From Clostridia bacterium (lineage in GTDB: Bacteria; Bacillota_A; Clostridia; Christensenellales; Aristaeellaceae), in the NCBI GenBank assembly GCA_017397695.1, contig JAFQIF010000228.1, positions 1 through 22,057 of the forward strand: a DNA stretch of 22,057 bases, in the 5' to 3' direction. Of the stretch, positions 1 through 6,429 are shown piece by piece. The notes under the pieces are model-generated. The model was not told the origin of the DNA and did no database searches. It saw only the letters and a list, made by a program, of their open reading frames with translations. Every line of letters begins with the position of its first letter. Positions within the stretch are counted from its first letter, which is position 1. The position numbers and the translations under genes are program-made.

Positions 1-11
1 CAAACCCCTGA

Positions 12-90
12 CAAGGGATTTCATCCCTTGACCCTTCTTCGCTTCGCGGCGGTTTCAAGCTGCTTAGTGAACTAAATATCCCCAATGCGC
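12..90 (-). repeat. Dispersed intergenic repeat, copy A (contig end)
   Basis: Read on the minus strand, this holds the core CCGCCGCGAAGCG (about 39-51) preceded by an A/T-rich lead that begins near 90, and followed by a perfect 8-bp hairpin, CAAGGGAT / ATCCCTTG, at 12-30. About 64 nt (28-92) match the reverse complement of the last 67 nt of the window at roughly 80 percent by eye. The copy lies just beyond the terminator of the metQ gene. No ORF or transposase is associated with it. The exact boundaries are uncertain because the window begins inside it. Confidence 0.75.
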
Positions 91-119
91 AAAAAGAGAC
101 AGCCCAACGGGCTGTCTCT
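91..119 (-). terminator. Rho-independent terminator of the met operon
   Basis: On the minus strand an 11-bp perfect stem, AGAGACAGCCC / GGGCTGTCTCT with a 3-nt loop (95-119), is followed by a T run (TTTTTG). It starts about 20 nt after the metQ stop codon, so it ends the metNIQ transcript. The inner part, GACAGCCC-N3-GGGCTGTC, recurs inside repeat copy C at 4411-4429. Confidence 0.9.
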
Positions 120-139
120 CTTTATTCATGCTTTGAGAA

Positions 140-928
140 TCACTTGGTCGGGACAACGGAGGTGCCGTAGGTGTCCTTGATCCACTGAACCATCTCTTCG
201 CTCTGCAGAACCTCAACCAGGGTCTTCAGCTCGGCGCGCTCGTCGCCCTCACGGACAGCGATGATGTTCGGATAGGCGATGTCGGAGGACTCGGTCGCAA
301 TCGCGGTGCCCACAACCTCAACGCCGGCCTGCAGCGCGTAGTTGGAGTTGATGATCGCCAGGTCAACGTCGGCCAGCATGCGCGGCACAGCGGCAGCTTC
401 GAATTCCTGCACGTCGATCTTCTTCGGGTTCTCGGCGATATCCAGCACGGTGGCGTCGGTGCCGGCGTCGTTGGACAGGGTGATCAGGCCCAGAGCCTCG
501 AGCAGCTCAAGCGCGCGGGCTTCGTTGGTCGGGTCGTTCGGCACGGCGATGACAGCCTTCTCCGGGATGGTCTCCAGGGTGTACGCCTTCTTCAGGTTGG
601 TGTAGATGCCCATCGGCTCATAGTGCACAGCGCCGGCGGAAACGAGCTTGGTGCCGTTATCGGCGCAGAAGCTCTCCAGATACGGGATGTGCTGGAAGTA
701 GTTGGCATCCAGATCACCGGCGTCCAGCTGCAGGTTCGGCTGCACATAATCGTCGAATACGACGATTTCCAGTTCGATGTCCTTGGCGGCGAGCAGATCC
801 TTCGCAGCTTCGAGGATCTCGGCATGCGGCGTAGAGGACGCGCCGATGACAAGCTTAGTGGCGGCGCTGGCGGTTGCCAGGGCGCAAACGAGAACGAGGG
901 CCAGAGCGATGGTAAGCAGCTTCTTCAT
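140..928 (-). CDS. metQ: MetQ-like methionine ABC transporter substrate-binding protein
   Basis: This 262-aa protein belongs to the NlpA/MetQ family, which captures methionine outside the membrane and delivers it to MetNI. Visible signatures are TPHAEILE near residue 33, DAGDLDANYFQHIPYLE near 69-85 and PNDPTNEARALELLE near 134. The first 22 residues form a signal peptide (two Lys, hydrophobic stretch, ASA-A). Cys15 is preceded by Val, not Gly/Ala/Ser, so a normal lipobox is absent; in Gram-positives MetQ is usually a lipoprotein. The start is supported by AAGGAGAG about 8 nt upstream. It is the last gene of metN-metI-metQ, separated from metI by a 171-nt gap that holds repeat copy B, and is followed by a strong terminator. 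Substrate identity rests on the family and the operon. Confidence 0.93.
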   Translation of the reverse strand: MKKLLTIALALVLVCALATASAATKLVIGASSTPHAEILEAAKDLLAAKDIELEIVVFDDYVQPNLQLDAGDLDANYFQHIPYLESFCADNGTKLVSAGAVHYEPMGIYTNLKKAYTLETIPEKAVIAVPNDPTNEARALELLEALGLITLSNDAGTDATVLDIAENPKKIDVQEFEAAAVPRMLADVDLAIINSNYALQAGVEVVGTAIATESSDIAYPNIIAVREGDERAELKTLVEVLQSEEMVQWIKDTYGTSVVPTK

Positions 929-1010
929 AGTGTTTTCTCTCCTTCTTTATGATGGGATATGAGGTCGATATTTCAAGGCTTCGATGCCTTGGATCCAATT
1001 TGCTCAGTTT

Positions 1011-1099
1011 CTTCAAACCGCCGCGAAGCGTAATCGGGAGTCTGAGAGACAATGTCCCTCAGGGGGTCTTAGGGCGGCAGCCCTAACGTCCCTCTCCCG
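1011..1099 (+). repeat. Dispersed structured repeat, copy B (between metI and metQ)
   Basis: The copy starts with the core CCGCCGCGAAGCG at about 1018-1030, then GGGAGTCTGAG. A hairpin pairs CTGAG-A-GAC with GTC-C-CTCAG (1042-1062, 3-nt loop). A second pairs TTAGGGC with GCCCTAA (1069-1086, loop GGCA). It ends in CGTCCC and abuts the metI stop codon at 1100. Copy C repeats the same order of blocks. It fills most of the gap inside the met operon and could affect mRNA processing or the metQ to metNI ratio; that role is inference. Confidence 0.8.
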
Positions 1100-1754
1100 T
1101 CACTCCCTGACGCGCTTGTCCGTCTTGCGGGAGATGTACATACCCACAAGCTGGATAAGCTGCATCAGGATGATCAGGAGAATCACCGTAACCAGGAGCA
1201 CGTCGGTCTGGTAGCGGTTGTAGCCGTAGGAGATGGCGATCTGGCCGAGGCCGCCGCCGCCGATGGCGCCGGACATCGCGCTGTAGCCGAGGATCGTACC
1301 GGAGGAAATCGTCGCGCCGACGATCAGCGAGGTCTTCGCCTCGGGAATGATCACCTTGAAGATGATCTCCGGAATCGAAGCACCCATGGACTGCGCAGCC
1401 TCGATCACGCCCGGGTCAACCTCCAGCAGGGAGCTCTCGATCATGCGGGCGACATACGGCGCTGCCGCGATGACAAGCGGAACGATCGTCGCCGTGGAAC
1501 CGTAAGCCTTGCCGGCGATCAGACGGGTCAGCGGAATGACCAGGATCATCAGGATCAGGAACGGAATGGAACGGAAGATGTTGACCACAGCGTCCATGAC
1601 GCGATAGATCAGCGGGCGCGGGGCCAGCCCCTTGGGCGAGGTGAGCACCAGAGCAATGGCCAGCGGCAGACCCAGCAGATACGCGAACAGCGTGGACACG
1701 GTGGTCATGTACATCGTGTCGCGGATGCCGTCAAGCATGAGGGGAATCATCTTT

Positions 1755-1765
<11 letters not shown>
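1100..1765 (-). CDS. metI: MetI-like methionine ABC transporter permease
   Basis: A 221-aa integral membrane permease with about five hydrophobic segments, the usual size for MetI. The BPD permease coupling loop that contacts the ATPase is visible at residues 122-142 (EAAQSMGAS...IIPEA), and the C-terminal GAIGGGGLG stretch is typical of the family. It starts with GTG at 1765, with AGGAGG 9 nt upstream, and overlaps the end of metN by 11 bp, so the two are translationally coupled. It partners with MetN (two-plus-two complex) and MetQ. The stop codon directly touches repeat copy B. Confidence 0.95.
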
Positions 1766-2762
<997 letters not shown>

Positions 2763-2833
2763 GAGGACGTCTCCTTTCGGCGGTGAACCGCTTCTCTTGC
2801 AGGAATTGTTTGTCACGACTGATGACGTTGCCT

Positions 2834-2863
2834 ATTATATCGCACTTTCCACGCATAGGCAAA
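2834..2863 (-). promoter_or_regulatory. Predicted sigma-A promoter of metNIQ
   Basis: On the minus strand a perfect TATAAT (2834-2839) is preceded at 18 bp by TTTGCC (2858-2863), a weak -35 box. The expected start is near 2827, giving a leader of about 65 nt. A weak -35 with a perfect -10 is what one expects of an activator-dependent promoter. Confidence 0.65.
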
Positions 2864-2885
2864 CATGATTAAAGTATGGCGTATC

Positions 2886-2900
2886 ATAGCTTTATCCTAT
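2886..2900. promoter_or_regulatory. Candidate LysR-type binding site (T-N11-A palindrome)
   Basis: ATAG-N7-CTAT is an inverted repeat that fits the LysR-type T-N11-A pattern. Its centre (2893) is about 66 bp upstream of the predicted met start, the usual position of the LysR recognition site. Such short motifs occur by chance, so the position is the main support. Confidence 0.5.
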
Positions 2901-2908
2901 ATTATATA

Positions 2909-2937
2909 TTGAATATGAACTCATCCCGTGTTATAAT
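2909..2937 (+). promoter_or_regulatory. Predicted sigma-A promoter of the LysR gene
   Basis: TTGAAT (2909-2914), a 17-bp spacer and a perfect TATAAT (2932-2937) give a start near 2944 and a leader of about 20 nt. The -35 box lies within the perfect palindrome ATATT-G-AATAT (2906-2916), which could serve as an autoregulatory site. Confidence 0.75.
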
Positions 2938-2964
2938 TCGGAAAAACGTACAGGGAGAACCGCC

Positions 2965-3876
2965 ATGACCCTTCAGCAGCTTAAATACGTCATCGAGGTC
3001 GCCGAGCGCGGCTCCATCACCGAGGCAGCCAAGTCTCTGTTCATCGCCCAGCCCAGCCTGTCCGCCGCCATCCGCGAACTGGAAGAGGAAACGGCCATAA
3101 GCATCTTCGTACGCAAGAGCCGCGGCATCCTGCTCACGCCCGAGGGAGCAGAGTTTCTGGGCTATGCGCGCCAGGTGGTGCAGCAGGCTGCGCTGATCGA
3201 GGAAAAATACATTGCGCGCCAGGCCGTGCGCCAGCGCTTCTCCGTATCCACGCAGCATTACTCGTTCACCTCCAGCGCGTTCATCGAGCTGGTGCGCACG
3301 CATTCCAGCCACGCCTACGACTTCACCCTGCGCGAGGGCAAAACCTATGATACCATCATGGACGTCAAGAACCTGCGCAGCGAGATGGGCGTCATCTATA
3401 TGAGCACATTTAATGAAGCCGTCATCAGCAAGACGCTGCGCGAGGCAAATCTCGTCTTTTCCGAGCTCTTTGCCGCAAGGCCGCATATCTTCGTGGGCCG
3501 CCATAATCCGCTCGCAGGCAAAACCAGCGTCACCATGGCCGATCTGGTGTCCCTGCCGTGCCTGACCTACGATCAGGGCGAGCAGAACGCCTTCTATTAT
3601 TCGGAAGAAATCCTCTCCACGCTCAATCATGACCGCAGCATCAAGGTCACCGACAAGGGCACAATCATCGACCTGATGGTCGGCACGGACGGTTACACCA
3701 TTTCCTCGGGCATCTGCCCGTCGTACCTGCGCGGCGACGATATCATCTCCATCCCTCTGGAAGTCGACGAGATCATCCGCATCGGCGTCATCACCCACAA
3801 GGACTACCGCCCCACGCCGCTGGGCCAGGAATACATGGATATCCTGCACCGTATCGTCGGCGATATGGTTGCCTAA
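2965..3876 (+). CDS. LysR-family transcriptional regulator
   Basis: A 303-aa protein of normal LysR length. Residues 1-60 form the winged helix-turn-helix (TLQQLKYVIEVAERGSITEAA, then QPSLSAAIRELE). Residues of about 90-300 are the periplasmic-binding-protein-like effector domain. ATG at 2965 is preceded by AGGGAG at 8 nt. It is transcribed divergently from metNIQ across a 202-bp region with a well-placed T-N11-A site. LysR proteins commonly control the gene next to them, so a role in methionine or sulfur regulation (in the sense of MetR or CmbR) is a reasonable inference. The sequence alone does not show the ligand, and I assign no gene symbol. Confidence 0.93.
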   Translation: MTLQQLKYVIEVAERGSITEAAKSLFIAQPSLSAAIRELEEETAISIFVRKSRGILLTPEGAEFLGYARQVVQQAALIEEKYIARQAVRQRFSVSTQHYSFTSSAFIELVRTHSSHAYDFTLREGKTYDTIMDVKNLRSEMGVIYMSTFNEAVISKTLREANLVFSELFAARPHIFVGRHNPLAGKTSVTMADLVSLPCLTYDQGEQNAFYYSEEILSTLNHDRSIKVTDKGTIIDLMVGTDGYTISSGICPSYLRGDDIISIPLEVDEIIRIGVITHKDYRPTPLGQEYMDILHRIVGDMVA

Positions 3877-3929
3877 ACTTCCGGTATCATCGTGCAGCAT
3901 GCCTTCGCAGTTTCCTGCCGCCAAAGCAC

Positions 3930-3957
3930 AATGCGCAGCCTGTGCGGACTGCGCATT
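3930..3957. terminator. Weak bidirectional terminator-like hairpin
   Basis: A 9-bp perfect stem, AATGCGCAG / CTGCGCATT, with a 10-nt loop sits between the convergent LysR gene and the small gene ending at 3961. The tail on the plus strand is only TACTTATT, so it is a poor intrinsic terminator; its position between convergent genes supports the call. Confidence 0.5.
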
Positions 3958-3960
3958 TAC

Positions 3961-4236
3961 TTATTCCTCTGTCCTGTGAAAGCGAATCTCCGACGGATCG
4001 TTTCGCGGATTGTCCTTGCCGATATTACCCTGTGACTTCTGCTCATGTATGCCGTAAAGCTGCGTATAGCTCTGTGCCGCGCTGCGGCTGACCGCCGGCT
4101 GCGCCTCCAGCCCCGTGCATTCCGTCGCGCTGACGGTATTCGCCGTTCGCTCCAGCGGCAAATCCGCCTGCCTGCCCAGCGGCGGCGGATTCCATTGCTT
4201 CACGCCGCCGTGCTGCCTGTGCTTTGATCTGCTCAT
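3961..4236 (-). CDS. Small hydrophilic protein of unknown function
   Basis: A 91-residue reading frame from ATG at 4236 to TAA at 3961. I do not recognise the family. The protein is very polar, rich in Gln, Arg, Ser and Pro, with no hydrophobic segment, Cys motif or signal peptide, and is probably largely disordered: it begins MSRSKHRQHGGVKQWNPPPL and ends PSEIRFHRTEE. Support for coding is a purine-rich ribosome site (AAGGGGG, 6 nt spacer), GC-rich codon use like its neighbours, and a fit between the hairpin at 3930-3957 and the upstream hairpin at 4243-4276. An overlapping frame from 4255 (70 aa) is less likely. Its ribosome site lies inside a stable inverted repeat. Confidence 0.6.
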   Translation of the reverse strand: MSRSKHRQHGGVKQWNPPPLGRQADLPLERTANTVSATECTGLEAQPAVSRSAAQSYTQLYGIHEQKSQGNIGKDNPRNDPSEIRFHRTEE

Positions 4237-4242
4237 AAAATT

Positions 4243-4276
4243 CCCCCTTCCACATCCCATAGGATGCCGGAAGGAG
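4243..4276 (-). promoter_or_regulatory. Hairpin covering the ribosome site of the small gene
   Basis: In the minus-strand RNA, CUCCUUCC (4269-4276) pairs with GGAAGGGG (4244-4251, one G-U), and CAUCC (4262-4266) pairs with GGAUG (4253-4257) around a 4-nt loop. The 3' arm includes the AAGGGGG ribosome site of the gene starting at 4236. The fold would hide that site. It may be a translational switch or a leftover terminator from upstream; no T run follows it. Confidence 0.5.
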
Positions 4277-4335
4277 ACGCGTTCTATGTCTCTTTTGCTT
4301 ATTCCTTTGGGCAGAGCAGCGCTGTGCCCCTGCAA

Positions 4336-4540
4336 GGCTGCTTCAAGCCGCCGCGAAGCGAAAAAGGGAGTCTGAGGGTTCGGATTCTTCGAACTGGGGC
4401 AGGAGTGAATGACAGCCCGGTGGGCTGTCAGAGCTGCCCTGACCCACGAGCGGCGAGCGAGGAGATAGATGTCCCTTAGGCAGGGTCCGGGGCAGCCGCC
4501 CCGGCGTCCCCCCCGGCGCCCCCCGGCGTCCTCTCCGTTC
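4336..4540 (+). repeat. Dispersed structured repeat, copy C (expanded)
   Basis: The gene-free stretch 4237-4547 is occupied mainly by this element. It contains GGCTGCTTCAAG, the core CCGCCGCGAAGCG (4348-4360) and GGGAGTCTGAGGG, then returns with ATGTCCCTTAGG (about 4469-4480), GGGTC, the hairpin CCGGGGC / GCCCCGG (4487-4504) and CGTCCC, the block order of copy B. CTGAGGG (4372-4378) pairs with CCCTTAG (4473-4479), one G-U. About 90 nt inserted between these arms carry another hairpin, GACAGCCC / GGGCTGTC (4411-4429). It ends about 10 nt from the stop codon of the pseudouridine synthase gene. Plus-strand ORFs here are not believable genes. Confidence 0.75.
4499..4530. repeat. Short GC tandem repeat at the end of copy C
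   Basis: Three near-identical units of the type CCCCGGCGYC occur at 4499-4508, 4511-4520 and 4521-4530. Copy B has a single unrepeated CGTCCC at this place, so this is probably a local expansion by slippage. Confidence 0.7.
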
Positions 4541-4547
4541 CTACCCC

Positions 4548-5444
4548 TTACAGCAGCGCTTCCAGCTCCGGCGGCAGCGGTTCGTCGATTTCGATGCGCT
4601 CGCCGGTGATCGGCTGCAGAAGGCCGATGCGCGCAGAATGCAGCGCAAAGCGGCCCCGGATCTGAGCCAGTTCTGTCCCGTAGAGATAATCGCCCGCGAT
4701 CGGACAGCCGATATGTGCCAGATGTACGCGAATCTGATGCGTACGCCCGGTTTCCAGGCGAAGACGCAGCAACGCACGTTTTTCCCCGGCGCGCTCCACG
4801 CGATAGTGCGTCACGGCATGGCGTCCATCCTCGCGCACAGCGCGCTGCGCGCCTGTACCCATGCGCGCAATCGGCGCGTCGATCGTCCCCTGCATATCTG
4901 CCGGTATGCCCTCCGTCACAGCAAGATACTCGCGCACAAAGCCGCCTGTGTGCAGCTGATTCGTGAGCAGTCGCTGCGCATGCGCATGGCGTGCCATGCA
5001 TAAAAGACCGCTGGTACCCTTGTCCAGCCGGTTTACCGGATGATAGACAAACACGCTCTCGTCCGCCCCCAGCATGGCGATCATCTGCTCGCGCAGCGTG
5101 CCGGATGTGATGTGGCTGGCGGGCAGCGTGGGCAGCGGCGCACCCTTGTTCACAATCAGGATATCCTCATCGCGATAGCGGATATGCGACGGCGGCAGAC
5201 CGGGCAGCAAAGAAGCCGATTCCGTCTTCATCTCTCCTGCCATATCGTCCGGCAAGCGTATCTCAATCACCTCGCCGGGCGATACCCGGTAGTCCGCGCG
5301 CACGGGCCGCCCGCCGATGCGAATCGCCTCCAGCATCTTCAGCCGCCGGAAGGCATGCTGCCCCAGCGAAAAACGCCGCGGCACCAGCGTGCGGATCGCT
5401 CGGCCCGCGTCGGCCTCAGTAACGGTATACGTCAAAATCCGCAT
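4548..5444 (-). CDS. RluA-family 23S rRNA-type pseudouridine synthase
   Basis: A 298-aa enzyme that converts uridine to pseudouridine in RNA. An S4-like RNA-binding segment (about residues 20-65) precedes the catalytic domain. The catalytic Asp141 lies in HPVNRLDKGTSGLL, and GRTHQIRVHLAHIGCPIAGD is the second family motif. I chose the ATG at 5444 because AGGAGG (5452-5457) is 7 nt away; the ATG at 5450 is only 1 nt from it, and the longer upstream frame has no family similarity. RluA, RluD and YlyB-type members cannot be told apart from this sequence, so the target uridine is unknown. It has its own divergent promoter, and its stop codon abuts repeat copy C. Confidence 0.92.
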   Translation of the reverse strand: MRILTYTVTEADAGRAIRTLVPRRFSLGQHAFRRLKMLEAIRIGGRPVRADYRVSPGEVIEIRLPDDMAGEMKTESASLLPGLPPSHIRYRDEDILIVNKGAPLPTLPASHITSGTLREQMIAMLGADESVFVYHPVNRLDKGTSGLLCMARHAHAQRLLTNQLHTGGFVREYLAVTEGIPADMQGTIDAPIARMGTGAQRAVREDGRHAVTHYRVERAGEKRALLRLRLETGRTHQIRVHLAHIGCPIAGDYLYGTELAQIRGRFALHSARIGLLQPITGERIEIDEPLPPELEALL

Positions 5445-5486
5445 GCGCATGCCTCCTTCTCCCATTATCGATCTCGTACTGTGCGC

Positions 5487-5516
5487 ATTATAGCATAATC
5501 CGCGGTCAATTGACAA
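5487..5516 (-). promoter_or_regulatory. Promoter of the pseudouridine synthase gene
   Basis: Minus strand TTGTCA (5511-5516), 18-bp spacer, perfect TATAAT (5487-5492). The -35 box overlaps that of the plus-strand promoter almost completely. Confidence 0.75.
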
Positions 5517-5538
5517 AGCCAGCGGGGAATTGTACAAT
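5510..5538 (+). promoter_or_regulatory. Promoter of the membrane-hairpin/Hsp70-like operon
   Basis: Perfect TTGACA (5510-5515), 17-bp spacer, TACAAT (5533-5538), start near 5545 and leader of about 30 nt. It is among the strongest promoter matches in the window and shares its -35 region with the divergent promoter. Confidence 0.8.
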
Positions 5539-5574
5539 AAAACCACATCAATCCACACGAAATGAGGAACGCAC

Positions 5575-6429
5575 ATGAATGCAGCGGCAGCGTTTTCCAA
5601 TCGGGAAGAGATGCTCCTTGAGCAGCTTAAGCAGGCAGCTACAATAGATGCAGCCATTTCCGCCTGCACCATGGCGCTGGAGCAGACCGCCTGTGAGCTG
5701 GCGCAGGATGAGCAGGACGAGCACGCCCGCCAGCGGCAGCAGGCCGTGTTGGCGCTTGTTCGCCGTGCGCCTCATCTGCTGCGCGCGGCGGCAGCCCGGG
5801 GCGAACTGATCGTGCAGGCGTCCTCTGCGCTGCCCGCGCAGAGCAGGCAGAATAAGCTGCTGCGCAGCGCAAAGATATCCGGCTTCTTCCTGCTGGGCGC
5901 GCTGGCGGTGTACGAGCTCATCGACGGACGAACGCTCTTCGCTCTGCTCCAGCTGCTGGGCGCCAACCTGCTCATGCTCAGCGGCAGGCAGGAGAAGGCC
6001 GTGCCCGCCCCATGCAGCGCGCGCGGCGTCGCAACGATTGACAGCGAAAGTGCCGTGCGCCTGCTGCGCGAGCTGTGCCAGGCTGCCGATATCTGCGTAA
6101 GCGATCTTATGCTGCTGGACAAGGACGCAGGCATGCACCGTCTCAGCGGCACCGCCGACGATGCGATGCTCGACCTGCTGACCGCGCTGATGGAGGCCAA
6201 GGCCTCCGGCAGGGACGAGCTGGCCATGCGCAGCCTCAATCAGGCTGAGCAATACCTGCATATGCTCGGCGTGGAGCTGCTGCCCTATGACGCAGCTTAC
6301 ACGCAGTATTTTGACACGCTGCCCACGATGGGCCAGGCAAGAACCATCCGTCCAGCGATGATGAAGGACGGCAAGCTGCTGCGGCGCGGCGTAGCTGCGC
6401 TGCAGGCGGAAAGGAGCGCAGGCATATGA
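5575..6429 (+). CDS. Membrane-hairpin protein paired with an Hsp70-like ATPase
   Basis: A 284-aa protein of unrecognised family. Residues 10-90 are predicted helical and charged, possibly coiled coil. Residues 101-136 form two hydrophobic segments separated by ELIDGRT, which look like a membrane hairpin with both ends on the same side. Residues 155-235 are again helical. The last part (about 245-275, FDTLPTMGQARTIRPAMMKD...) faintly recalls the RPA-containing beta domain at the end of GrpE, which would suit a nucleotide exchange factor for the next gene product; this is a weak, motif-level resemblance only. There is no signal peptide. ATG at 5575 follows TGAGGAA. Its stop codon overlaps the start of the Hsp70-like gene (ATGA), so the two are translationally coupled and probably act together at the cytoplasmic face of the membrane. 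Confidence 0.85.
   Translation: MNAAAAFSNREEMLLEQLKQAATIDAAISACTMALEQTACELAQDEQDEHARQRQQAVLALVRRAPHLLRAAAARGELIVQASSALPAQSRQNKLLRSAKISGFFLLGALAVYELIDGRTLFALLQLLGANLLMLSGRQEKAVPAPCSARGVATIDSESAVRLLRELCQAADICVSDLMLLDKDAGMHRLSGTADDAMLDLLTALMEAKASGRDELAMRSLNQAEQYLHMLGVELLPYDAAYTQYFDTLPTMGQARTIRPAMMKDGKLLRRGVAALQAERSAGI

Noticed and set aside
2763..2964. S-box (SAM) or T-box riboswitch upstream of metN
   Set aside because: The leader is about 65 nt, lacks the terminator/antiterminator layout and shows no S-box or T-box consensus.
4264..4479. Plus-strand ORFs inside repeat copy C
   Set aside because: They are made up of repeat and hairpin sequence, with no ribosome site or conserved protein pattern.
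3961..5001. Extension of the small gene to a 346-residue frame
   Set aside because: The added part is an out-of-frame read of repeat C and of the pseudouridine synthase gene; only the last 91 codons look coding.
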